Source: Streptomyces pactum (lineage in GTDB: Bacteria; Actinomycetota; Actinomycetes; Streptomycetales; Streptomycetaceae). Taken from it: 64,000 nucleotides of DNA. A program made the translations under genes and the position numbers. The DNA lies in the NCBI RefSeq assembly GCF_002005225.1, contig NZ_CP019724.1:7234001-7298000 (forward strand), read 5' to 3'. How positions within the stretch are numbered: the stretch's first letter is position 1; each line of letters begins with the position of its first letter. Below, piece by piece: positions 26,608 to 34,461 of the stretch. Under the pieces are notes generated by a model. That model worked only from the letters and a program-made list of their open reading frames with translations, was not told the DNA's origin and did no database searches.

Positions 26608-27558
26608 TCAGCCGCCGCGTGTGTTCAGTGAGGCCAGATAGGCGTTGTATGCCGCCAGTTCCTTGTCGCCGTCGCGGTCGGCGGCCCGGTCGGTGCGCCG
26701 GGCCTGCCGCTCCTCGGAGGCGTACCACTGGAACAGCAGCGCCAGCAGCACGAGCACGGACGGGACCTCGCTGAAGGCCCAGGCGATGCCGCCGGCCGCG
26801 TTCTGGTCGGAGAGCGCGTCGATGCCGAGCGAGGCGGGCGGGTTCCTGAACGTCTCGACCATGGGGGAGGACGCCATCATCAGCGCGATGCCGAAGAACG
26901 CGTGGAACGGCATGCCGGCGAACAGTTCCAGCATCCGCATCAGGTAACCCGGCCGGTGCGGGCCCGGGTCGACGCCCATGATCGGCCAGAAGAACACCAC
27001 GCCGACGGCGAGGAAGTGCACCATCATCGCGATGTGCCCGGCCTGGGAGCCCATGAGGAAGTCGAAGAGCGGGGTGAAGTACAACGCGTACAGGCTCGCG
27101 ATGAAGAGCGGGATGGTGAAGGCGGGGTGCGTGACGATCCGCATGTAGCGGCTGTGCAGCAGCATCAGCAGCAGTTCGCGGGGGCCCTTGCGGCCCCGGC
27201 CGGCCGTGGGCAGCGCGCGCAGGGCCAGGGTGATCGGGGCGCCGAGCAGCAGCAGGATCGGCGACACCATGCTGATCACCATGTGCTGCACCATGTGCAC
27301 GCTGAACATGACCATGCCGTAGTCGTTGAGCCTGGTGCACATCATCAGCCCGATGCTCAGCACACCGACGACGAAGGACACGGTCCGGCCCACCGGCCAC
27401 TTGTCGCCGCGCCGGGTCAGCCGGACGACGCCCCAGCCGTACAGCGCCAGGCCGAGAAGACAGGCGATCAGGAAGAAGGGGTCCGCCGACCACGCGAGAC
27501 CACGCCCCAGCGTGAACGGCGGCAGATCCATCGTCATGCCGTGCCCGCTGTGATCCAT
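26608..27558 (-). CDS. ctaG: Cytochrome c oxidase assembly factor, CtaG type
   Basis: A 316-residue integral membrane protein of the caa3-type CtaG family, which helps insert copper into cytochrome oxidase. It begins MDHSGHGMTMDLPPF, a His/Met-rich segment plausible for copper binding. Seven or so helices carry conserved HMVQHMVI, HPAFTIPLF and MVHFLAVGVVFFWP segments. The C-terminal tail is charged. No oxidase subunit gene is adjacent, so its partner genes are elsewhere. Confidence 0.9.
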   Translation of the reverse strand: MDHSGHGMTMDLPPFTLGRGLAWSADPFFLIACLLGLALYGWGVVRLTRRGDKWPVGRTVSFVVGVLSIGLMMCTRLNDYGMVMFSVHMVQHMVISMVSPILLLLGAPITLALRALPTAGRGRKGPRELLLMLLHSRYMRIVTHPAFTIPLFIASLYALYFTPLFDFLMGSQAGHIAMMVHFLAVGVVFFWPIMGVDPGPHRPGYLMRMLELFAGMPFHAFFGIALMMASSPMVETFRNPPASLGIDALSDQNAAGGIAWAFSEVPSVLVLLALLFQWYASEERQARRTDRAADRDGDKELAAYNAYLASLNTRGG

Positions 27559-27624
27559 CCGCCGGCTCCTGTTTCGTGGGGGTTGAGCGCGGTTGAGCGC
27601 CGTCTGTCCGGAGCAAGACTAGAA

Positions 27625-27656
27625 CCGCCCCCGGCGACATTCGTCACCGGGGGCGG
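27625..27656 (-). terminator. Terminator downstream of pfkA
   Basis: A 14-bp inverted repeat with one mismatch (27625-27638 and 27643-27656) and a 4-base loop lies 59 bases after the pfkA stop codon, before the ctaG gene. It would end the pfkA transcript. Confidence 0.75.
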
Positions 27657-27714
27657 CACTGCGGCGCGGGCCCGCCGCGAACCCCTGGGCCGAGCTGTCA
27701 GCGGCCGGCCGGGT

Positions 27715-28740
27715 TCAGAGAACGCACTCCGCCTCCGCGTACCGCGCGTCCGGCACCGTCTTCAAGGACTCGACCGCGTCGGCGAGCGGCACCGTCACGA
27801 TGTCCGTCCCCCGCAGCGCCGTCATCCTCCCGAACTCGCCGCGGTGCACGGCCTCCACCGCGTGCCATCCGAACCGCGTGGCCAGCACCCGGTCGTAGGC
27901 CGTGGGCGTCCCACCGCGCTGGACGTGCCCGAGGATCACCGGCCGGGCCTCCTTGCCGAGCCGCTCCTCCAGCTCGATCGAGAGCTGGCGGGCGATCCCG
28001 GCGAAGCGCTCGTGGCCGTAGACGTCCTTGCCGCCCTCGTCGAAGTCCATCGTGCCGGCCTTCGGCTTGGCGCCCTCCGCGGCCACCACGATGGCGAACC
28101 GCTTGCCCGCCGAGAACCGCTCGCCGACCTTCGCGGTCAACTCGTCGATGTCGAAGGGCCGCTCCGGCACGACCACGGCGTGGGCGCCGGCCGCCATGCC
28201 CGAGTGCAGCGCGATCCAGCCGGTGTGACGCCCCATGACCTCGACGATCAGCACCCGCTGGTGGGACTCGGCGGTGGTCTTCAGCCGGTCCAGGGCCTCG
28301 GTGGCGACGGTCACGGCCGTGTCGAAGCCGAAGGTGACGTCGGTGACCGCTATGTCGTTGTCGATGGTCTTGGGCACGCCCACGATCGGCAGGCCGTTGT
28401 CGGAGAGCAGCCGGGCCGCCTTCAGGGTGCCCTCGCCGCCGATCGGGATGATCGCGTCCAGGCCGAGCTCCTCGACGTGTCCCCGGGCGCGCTCGACGCC
28501 GTCCCGCAGATGCTCGGGACGGACCCGGGAGGAGCCGAGGATGGTGCCGCCGCGCGCCAGGATGCCACCGACGGCGTCCAGGTCGAGCTTGAGGTAGTCG
28601 CACTCCAGGAGGCCCTTCCAGCCGTCCCGGAAGCCGATGACCTCGTCGCCGTGGTCGACGACGGCGCGGTGCACGACGGACCGGATGACGGCGTTCAGGC
28701 CGGGGCAGTCGCCGCCGGACGTGAGGACACCAATGCGCAT
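27715..28740 (-). CDS. pfkA: 6-phosphofructokinase
   Basis: A 341-residue phosphofructokinase that phosphorylates fructose-6-phosphate in glycolysis. Conserved parts are the N-terminal LTSGGDCPGLNAVIR, the phosphoryl-donor site IPIGGEGTLKAA, the catalytic PKTIDNDI and the sugar site VEVMGRHTGWIAL. Group III actinobacterial enzymes of this type use ATP, although the GGEGT/IDNDI pattern is shared with some PPi-using relatives, so the donor is inferred. Streptomycetes usually have several pfkA copies; this one is followed by its own terminator. Confidence 0.95.
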   Translation of the reverse strand: MRIGVLTSGGDCPGLNAVIRSVVHRAVVDHGDEVIGFRDGWKGLLECDYLKLDLDAVGGILARGGTILGSSRVRPEHLRDGVERARGHVEELGLDAIIPIGGEGTLKAARLLSDNGLPIVGVPKTIDNDIAVTDVTFGFDTAVTVATEALDRLKTTAESHQRVLIVEVMGRHTGWIALHSGMAAGAHAVVVPERPFDIDELTAKVGERFSAGKRFAIVVAAEGAKPKAGTMDFDEGGKDVYGHERFAGIARQLSIELEERLGKEARPVILGHVQRGGTPTAYDRVLATRFGWHAVEAVHRGEFGRMTALRGTDIVTVPLADAVESLKTVPDARYAEAECVL

Positions 28741-28931
28741 AGCCCGAAATACCTTCTCAACGTGGCACGGGTCCGGACCGCGCTGTCCGGCTCGATCCCC
28801 GCCACCCTAGCGGCATCGGGGGGCGGGACCGAACCGTGCGTCCGCCTACTGGACGTGCCCGCTCACCTGTGCGGACGAGTCATCAGACGGGCCCGTCCGC
28901 GGAGGCCGGGCAGGCCGCCGCGCGGCTGTGT

Positions 28932-29660
28932 CTAGGCGGGCTGCTGGGCGGCGGCGATGCGCTCGGTGCGCAGCGCCTCGTACCAGCGGTCGTCGGTCGG
29001 CGGCAGCGCGTTGACGTCGAGGGCCAGCTTCAGCAGCAGGTCCGCGATCTGCGGGTTGCGGGCCAGCACCGGACCGTGCATGTACGTGCCGAAGACCGTG
29101 TCGTTGTACGCGCCCTCGGTGCCGTCGCCCGTGCCGTTGCCGTTGCCGAAGCGGACCTGGGCGAGCGGGCGGGCGCCGGGGCCGATGTGGGTGACGCCCT
29201 GGTGGTTCTCGAAGCCGGTCAGCGGCGGCAGGCCCAGGCGCGGGTCGATGTCGCCGAGGACGTCGCCGACGCACCGGGCGCCCTCGCCGCGGGTGGAGAC
29301 CACGTCCAGCAGGCCGAGGCCCGGCTCGCGCTGGCCCAGGTCGTTGATGAACTCCTGGCCCAGGATCTGGTAACCGGCGCAGACGGAGAAGACGATCGCG
29401 CCGTTCTCCACCGCCCGGTACAGGCCCCCGTCACGGCGCAGCCGCTCGGCGGCGAGCCGCTGCGGGCGGTCCTCGCCGCCGCCGATCAGGTAGATGTCGC
29501 CGGAGGTCGGGATCGGCTGGTCGCTGCGCACGTCGAGCCGGGCCACGTCGAGGCCGCGCTGCCGGGCCCGGCGCTCCACGACCAACGCGTTGCCCTGGTC
29601 GCCGTAGGTGCTGAGGAGGTCCGGGTAGATCCAGACGATCCGCAGTTGGTTGTCGCTCAC
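28932..29660 (-). CDS. gatD: Lipid II isoglutaminyl synthase, glutaminase subunit
   Basis: A 242-residue class I glutamine amidotransferase of the CobB/CobQ-like type that supplies ammonia to MurT. The nucleophile Cys is in SVCAGYQILG (about residue 95) and the catalytic His in TYMHGPVLARNP (about residue 195). It follows murT by 23 bases on the same strand and starts at GTG 29660 with an AGGGGA site. MurT-GatD amidates the D-glutamate of the lipid II stem peptide, needed for efficient cross-linking. Confidence 0.93.
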   Translation of the reverse strand: MSDNQLRIVWIYPDLLSTYGDQGNALVVERRARQRGLDVARLDVRSDQPIPTSGDIYLIGGGEDRPQRLAAERLRRDGGLYRAVENGAIVFSVCAGYQILGQEFINDLGQREPGLGLLDVVSTRGEGARCVGDVLGDIDPRLGLPPLTGFENHQGVTHIGPGARPLAQVRFGNGNGTGDGTEGAYNDTVFGTYMHGPVLARNPQIADLLLKLALDVNALPPTDDRWYEALRTERIAAAQQPA

Positions 29661-29683
29661 GAAAGTCCCCTGAAGTCTCGCGG

Positions 29684-30922
29684 TCAGTTGCCGACGCGGC
29701 GGCGCAGGTCCTGGAAGGCGGTGTAGTTCGCGATGACCTCGACACGTCCCGGCGGGCAGAGCTGCACCGCCTGGTCGAGGTCCTCGCACACCTGGAACTG
29801 CTGGTTCGCGACCTCCAGGCGCACCGCGAGGTCCAGCTTCCGGTCGCCCACCACGCAGATCGGGTGGCCGGTCAGCCGGGTGTAGTCCACGTCCCACAGC
29901 CAGGACGTGTCGGTGCCGTCGGCGCCGCGCGCGTTCACCGAGAGGATCACCGGGGCCGGCGGCGGGTCGATCAGGGAGAAGGTCTCCAGCCAGCCCGCCG
30001 GGTTCTTGGCGAGCAGCAGACGCAGGTCACGCCCCTGGAACTGTACGACGTCGTAGCGCCCGGCGACCGCCTGCACCTGGTACATGCGCTCCAGGGCGAC
30101 CTGCGGCGGCACCCCGAAGACGGCGGCGACGGCGGCCGAGGAGGCGGCGTTGGCCTTGTTGGCGCGCCCCGGCAACTGGAGGTGGATGGGCCAGGCGGAG
30201 CCGTGCGGGTCGAGGACGTGGTCGCCGGACAGGGCCCAGCTCGGCGTGGGACGGCGGAAACCGCACTCACCGCAGAACCAGTCGTCACCGGGGCGCTGCA
30301 TCACACCGCCGCAGGACGGGCAGGACCAGGCGTCGTCCTTCCACATCTGCCCGGCGGCGACCCAGATCACGTTGGGGGAGGAGGACGCGGCCCACACCAC
30401 CAGCGGGTCGTCGGCGTTGGCGACGATCACGGCCTTCGAACCGGTCAGGCCCTCGCGCCAGTTCTCGGCGAGCATCCGGGTCTCGGCGGCGCGGTCCAAC
30501 TGGTCACGGGAGAGGTTGAGCAGCGCGATGCACTTCGGCTCGGTGGCCTGGGCGACGCCGACGAGGTACTTCTCGTCGACCTCGAGGACGCCGTACCGGG
30601 ACTCCGCGCCGGCGGCGAGCGCCGAGGTGATGCCGGCCGGCATGTTGGCGCCGAGGGCGTTGGACACGACCGGCCCGGCCGCCTTGAGCGCCTCGGCGAT
30701 GAGCCGGGTGGTGGTGGTCTTGCCGTTGGTCGCCGAGACGAGGGTCACGTCCAGATGCTGGGCGAGCCTGGCGAGGAGGTCGGGATCGAGTCGCAGCGCG
30801 ACCTTGCCGCCGATCACCGAACCGCTGCCGCGCCCCGCGGCACGAGATGCCGCCGCGACCGCCTTGCCCGCGGTCACGGCGATCTTGGCCCGGGGCGTGA
30901 GCGGGTCCGAGTTGCCTGCCAT
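29684..30922 (-). CDS. murT: Lipid II isoglutaminyl synthase, Mur-ligase subunit
   Basis: A 412-residue Mur-ligase-type subunit that activates the alpha-carboxyl of D-iso-glutamate in lipid II and, with GatD-derived ammonia, makes isoglutamine. The ATP loop is SATNGKTTTTR. A four-cysteine zinc ribbon (CPSC ... CGEC) is inserted in the central domain, and the C-terminal part is the DUF1727 domain. ATG 30922 follows an AAGGAGG site. It forms an operon with gatD. Divergent def begins 170 bases away. Confidence 0.94.
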   Translation of the reverse strand: MAGNSDPLTPRAKIAVTAGKAVAAASRAAGRGSGSVIGGKVALRLDPDLLARLAQHLDVTLVSATNGKTTTTRLIAEALKAAGPVVSNALGANMPAGITSALAAGAESRYGVLEVDEKYLVGVAQATEPKCIALLNLSRDQLDRAAETRMLAENWREGLTGSKAVIVANADDPLVVWAASSSPNVIWVAAGQMWKDDAWSCPSCGGVMQRPGDDWFCGECGFRRPTPSWALSGDHVLDPHGSAWPIHLQLPGRANKANAASSAAVAAVFGVPPQVALERMYQVQAVAGRYDVVQFQGRDLRLLLAKNPAGWLETFSLIDPPPAPVILSVNARGADGTDTSWLWDVDYTRLTGHPICVVGDRKLDLAVRLEVANQQFQVCEDLDQAVQLCPPGRVEVIANYTAFQDLRRRVGN

Positions 30923-31091
30923 CAGTTCTCGATCCTCCTTGCGTACGCGCCGCGCCTGAAGCCTGACGGCCACGTGGTGTGGACCTCAGCCTATCGAGAT
31001 CCGTTCGCACTCCCGAATCGCGGCACCGGCCATGGGGTTTTGGCGGTGGGCGCGGACCGCCCGGGGACACAGGGACCTTACTCTTGCCGCC

Positions 31092-31631
31092 ATGCGACAC
31101 GGCTCCATCCCGGGCGCCCACGGGCGCGTCCGACCCCTCAGCCTCCTGGGCGACCCCGTCCTGCACGCGCCCTGCGCCGAGGTGACGGGCTTCGGTCCAG
31201 AACTCGCGGCGCTCGTGGAGGACTTGTTCGCGACCATGTACGCCGCCCACGGGGTGGGCCTGGCCGCGAACCAGATCGGCGCGCCACTGCGCGTCTTCGT
31301 GTACGACTGCCCGGACGACGAGGACGAGCGCCATCTCGGCCACGTGGTGAACCCGCGGCTCGTGGAGACGGGCGGGGTGGTGGTGCGCGGGCCGGAGGGC
31401 TGTCTGTCGCTGCCGGGGCTGGAGGCCGGGACCGAGCGTCACGACGAGGCGGTCGTGACGGGCTTCACGGTGACCGGGGAGCCGGTCACCGTGCGCGGGA
31501 CGGGGTTCTTCGCCCGGTGCCTCCAGCACGAGTGCGATCACCTGGAGGGCCTGGTGTACGCCGACCGCCTGGCCGGCCGGCGCCACCGGAAGCTGACGCG
31601 GCAGGTGGCGCGGACGTCCTGGCGCCGCTGA
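31092..31631 (+). CDS. def: Peptide deformylase
   Basis: A 179-residue metallo-hydrolase that removes the formyl group from nascent protein N-termini. All three motifs are intact: GVGLAANQIG, EGCLSLPG with the metal-binding Cys, and QHECDHLEG with two metal-binding His and the catalytic Glu. The start at 31092 gives normal length; earlier in-frame starts lack similarity. Streptomycetes carry several deformylases, and this isolated copy is not linked to fmt. About 150 bases of G-rich imperfect repeats separate it from the convergent TetR gene. Confidence 0.94.
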   Translation: MRHGSIPGAHGRVRPLSLLGDPVLHAPCAEVTGFGPELAALVEDLFATMYAAHGVGLAANQIGAPLRVFVYDCPDDEDERHLGHVVNPRLVETGGVVVRGPEGCLSLPGLEAGTERHDEAVVTGFTVTGEPVTVRGTGFFARCLQHECDHLEGLVYADRLAGRRHRKLTRQVARTSWRR

Positions 31632-31782
31632 GCGCGCCGGCCGGGGAGGGGCTTCGCCGGCGGTCTCGTCGGGGCGGTCGCACCGGAGGGGCTGTGCCGG
31701 AGGGGTTGTGGCCGGCGGGGCTGTGCCGGCGGGTGGCGCCGCCGCACGGGCACGTACGGTCCGCGGACACCGCCCGCGGCCG

Positions 31783-32439
31783 TCAGAAGCCCGGGCCGCC
31801 CGCCTTGTCGCCGGCCGCGGCGAGGCGGCCCCACAGCAGGTCGGCGAGGCTGCGCACCAACTCCGCCCGGGAGCACGGGCGTTCGCCCAGCCACCAGTCT
31901 CCGGCGGCGTGCATCATACCGACGATCCCGTGCCCCCACACCCGGGCGAGCTGCTGGGTGCCCGGCCCGACGTCGAGGCGCTCCTCGATGACCTGGGCCA
32001 GTTCCTCGCCCATGCGGCGCAATAGCGGAGCCGAGTGCTTGCCGACGTCGAAGCCCTGGTCGGCCTGGTCGCCGGGTGTGGTGGTGCCCTCCGCCGGATG
32101 CATCAGGAAGCGGTACACCTGCGGGCGTGCCTCGATCGCCGCCAGATAGGTGTCCAGGGTGGCCTCGACGCGTTCCCGCCGCTCCGCCGGTGCGTCCAGG
32201 GCGGCCCGCAGCGATGCGAGGAGGGCGTCCGTGTGCCGCCTGGCCAGGGCGGCGTACAGTCCGCTCTTGTCGCCGAAGTGGCGGTAGAGGATCGGCTTGG
32301 TGATGCCGGCCTCGGCGGCGATGGCGTTCATCGAGGCCTGTGGGCCGTCGCGCAGCACCACCCGGTCGGCGGCCTCCAGCAACTCGCGCCGTCTGCGGTC
32401 GGCGGACCGCTGCTGATCGGTCCGCTGCGTGGTGTCCAT
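31783..32439 (-). CDS. TetR-family regulator of the adjacent acyl-CoA dehydrogenase
   Basis: A 218-residue TetR repressor: helix-turn-helix at about 18-65 (ELLEAADRVVLRDGPQASMN, ITKPILYRHFGDKSGLY) and a helical ligand domain. ATG 32439 follows GGGGAG. It is divergent from an acyl-CoA dehydrogenase with two oppositely oriented 14-15-bp elements between them, so it probably represses fatty-acid or branched-chain acyl-CoA oxidation and is released by an acyl-CoA. Confidence 0.9.
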   Translation of the reverse strand: MDTTQRTDQQRSADRRRRELLEAADRVVLRDGPQASMNAIAAEAGITKPILYRHFGDKSGLYAALARRHTDALLASLRAALDAPAERRERVEATLDTYLAAIEARPQVYRFLMHPAEGTTTPGDQADQGFDVGKHSAPLLRRMGEELAQVIEERLDVGPGTQQLARVWGHGIVGMMHAAGDWWLGERPCSRAELVRSLADLLWGRLAAAGDKAGGPGF

Positions 32440-32535
32440 GTGCTCTCCCCACCCGTGCTGGTTCGGTGACGCCTGCGCAAACTAACACCCGACGGGCGTC
32501 GGACATCGAACGGGAGGGCGACGGGGCCTCGGGAG

Positions 32536-32583
32536 TTGACTTTTCCTACTAACCGGTAACAGACTCGGGTTACCGCAAGTAAC
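32536..32583. promoter_or_regulatory. Acyl-CoA dehydrogenase promoter with two TetR operator sites
   Basis: A TTGACT -35-like box (32536-32541) is followed by TACTAACCGGTAAC (32547-32560) and, inverted, GTTACCGCAAGTAAC (32569-32583). Both match TACTNNCGGTAAC when read on opposite strands. The sites cover the spacer and -10 area, which would let a repressor block transcription of the acyl-CoA dehydrogenase. Confidence 0.75.
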
Positions 32584-32608
32584 ATGCACGTGCGTCACTG
32601 GAGGGGAC

Positions 32609-33835
32609 ATGGCCGAGTTCACCATGGAGCTCAACGACGAACAGAAGGAGGTCCGGGACTGGCTGCACGGCTTCGCGGCCGACGTCATCCGCCCCGCGGC
32701 CGCCGAATGGGACGAGCGTGAGGAGACTCCCTGGCCGGTCATCCAGGAGGCCGCCAAGGTCGGCATCTACTCCCTCGACTTCTACGCCCAGCAGTACTTC
32801 GACCCCACCGGCCTCGGCATTCCCATGGCGATGGAGGAGCTGTTCTGGGGCGACGCCGGCATCGCCCTGTCCATCGTCGGCACCGGCCTGGCCGCCGTCG
32901 GCGTCCTCGCCAACGGCACCGAGGAGCAGATCGGCACCTGGATCCCCCAGATGTACGGCGACGCGAACGACGTCAAGGTCGCCGCGTTCTGCTCCTCCGA
33001 GCCGGACGCCGGCTCCGACGTGGCGTCCATGCGCACGCGGGCCGTGTACGACGAGGCCAAGGACGAGTGGGTCCTCAACGGCACCAAGACCTGGGCGACC
33101 AACGGCGGCATCGCCAACGTCCACGTCGTAGTCGCGGTCGTCGACGCGGAGCTGGGCTCCAAGGGCCACGCCTCCTTCATCGTCCCGCCGAACACGCCGG
33201 GGCTGTCCCAGGGCCAGAAGTTCAAGAAGCACGGCATCCGCGCCTCGCACACCGCCGAGGTGATCCTGGACAACGTGCGCGTCCCCGGCTCCTGCCTGCT
33301 CGGCGGCAAGGAGAAGCTGGACGCCCGCCTGGCCCGCGCCCGGGAGAAGGCCCAGAAGGGCGGGGGGCGTGTGAAGAACGCGGCGATGGCCACGTTCGAG
33401 GCGTCACGTCCGGCGGTCGGCGCGATGGCGGTCGGCACCGCACGCGCCGCGTACGAGGTGGCCCTCGAGTACGCCCAGACCCGGGAGCAGTTCGGGCGGC
33501 CGATCATCGACAACCAGGGCGTCGCCTTCCAGCTCGCGGACATGCGGACGTCCATCGACGCGGCGCGGCTGCTGGTGTGGCGGGCCTCGTGGATGGCGGT
33601 CAACGGCAAGCCGTTCACGGCGGCCGAGGGATCGATGTCCAAGCTGTTCGCGAGTGAGACGGCGAAGAAGGTGACCGCCCAGGCGATCCAGATCCTGGGC
33701 GGCAACGGCTACACCCGGGAGTACCCGGTCGAGCGGATGCACCGCGACTCCGCGATCTACACCATCTTCGAGGGCACCAGCGAGATCCAGCGGCTGGTGA
33801 TCGCGCGGACCCTGGCGGGGATGCCGATCCGCTAG
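32609..33835 (+). CDS. Acyl-CoA dehydrogenase
   Basis: A 408-residue FAD-dependent flavoprotein that introduces the alpha-beta double bond in acyl-CoA. Signatures are AAFCSSEPDAGSDVASMRTR, WVLNGTKTWATNGG, QTREQFGRPI-like TREQFGRPIIDNQGVAFQ, QILGGNGYTREYPVERMHRD and IFEGTSEIQRLVIART with the usual catalytic Glu in the final segment. ATG 32609 follows GGAGGGG. It is a single gene under a two-site TetR operator. Confidence 0.93.
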   Translation: MAEFTMELNDEQKEVRDWLHGFAADVIRPAAAEWDEREETPWPVIQEAAKVGIYSLDFYAQQYFDPTGLGIPMAMEELFWGDAGIALSIVGTGLAAVGVLANGTEEQIGTWIPQMYGDANDVKVAAFCSSEPDAGSDVASMRTRAVYDEAKDEWVLNGTKTWATNGGIANVHVVVAVVDAELGSKGHASFIVPPNTPGLSQGQKFKKHGIRASHTAEVILDNVRVPGSCLLGGKEKLDARLARAREKAQKGGGRVKNAAMATFEASRPAVGAMAVGTARAAYEVALEYAQTREQFGRPIIDNQGVAFQLADMRTSIDAARLLVWRASWMAVNGKPFTAAEGSMSKLFASETAKKVTAQAIQILGGNGYTREYPVERMHRDSAIYTIFEGTSEIQRLVIARTLAGMPIR

Positions 33836-34119
33836 GACGGGCCAGGACGGGCCAGGGCGGGCCAGGGCCGGCCCTGCCGGCGCCTGAGCGGCGTCGACTG
33901 CTCGACGCCGTACCTGGCCCTCAGCGCCTCGATGGCCTGGTGGTCCACAGGGCCGCCCTCGACGAGCATCTCCAGAAGCCTCGAAGCAGTGTTCGTGGCC
34001 CGGGGGCGGGCTCGCCCGGAAGAACATCCTGGCGGGCTCGCCCTTCGGGTTCGCGAAGGCGTGGGGCAGTCCGGGGGTACGACGATGACCGGGCCCGGCC
34101 TGCTTTCCGGGGGCCTCAC
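33832..34119 (-). pseudogene. Decayed cupin-domain gene
   Basis: Three pieces in different minus-strand frames make one cupin-like sequence: PGPVIVVPPDCP, then PHAFANPKGEPARMFFRASP with PPGHEHCFE, then LLEMLVEGGPVDHQAIEAL with RARYGVEQ. Order and spacing are right for the second half of a cupin protein with the conserved PxxxPHAFxNP turn. Two frameshifts break it and no start region is left. It lies in the gap between two intact genes, so it is a remnant rather than a functional gene. Confidence 0.75.
33836..33875. repeat. Four 10-bp tandem repeats after the stop codon
   Basis: GGACGGGCCA occurs twice, then GGGCGGGCCA and GGGCCGGCCC, immediately after the acyl-CoA dehydrogenase stop codon. 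It may contribute to termination but is not a clean hairpin. Confidence 0.75.
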
Positions 34120-34199
34120 CCGCCATCACTCACGGGGGCGGCGATCTCTCGCCGGGCTACTCCTCCCGGGGACCGGGCGGGCGCAGGGCGCGACGGGCG

Positions 34200-34436
34200 T
34201 CAGGAGGACTGGCCGCTGCTGTGGGCGATGCACGCCACGTCGATCCGGTCGGCCAGTTTGGCGAGCTCGATGGTGAGGGCCGCGACCGTGTCCTCGTCCA
34301 GCGTCTCCTCGCCGGCCTCCACCAGCCGCAGCCATCGCCCGCCCACGGTGCGCAGAAGCTTGCTCACGTCGGACGCGGCGACCTGCAAGGTGCCGCGGTC
34401 GTCGACGATCAGAGGCAGGGTCACTTCGCGGTTCAC
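34200..34436 (-). CDS. Small conserved streptomycete protein (DUF6213-like)
   Basis: A 78-residue acidic soluble protein starting GTG 34436 (reads NREVTLPLIVDDRGTLQVAA). I recall near-identical proteins across Streptomyces annotated as DUF6213, but the name was not checked. It is predicted helical after a short beta start, has no cofactor motif, and its upstream region lacks a good ribosome binding site. It lies 25 bases downstream of the succinate-semialdehyde dehydrogenase on the same strand and may be co-transcribed. Confidence 0.75.
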   Translation of the reverse strand: MNREVTLPLIVDDRGTLQVAASDVSKLLRTVGGRWLRLVEAGEETLDEDTVAALTIELAKLADRIDVACIAHSSGQSS

Positions 34437-34461
34437 AAAGGGGATCGTAGTCGCGGAAGGC

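Noticed and set aside
31632..31782. A terminator or gene in the G-rich repeats after def
   Set aside because: The repeats are imperfect, form no clean hairpin, and no coding sequence with a start signal is present.
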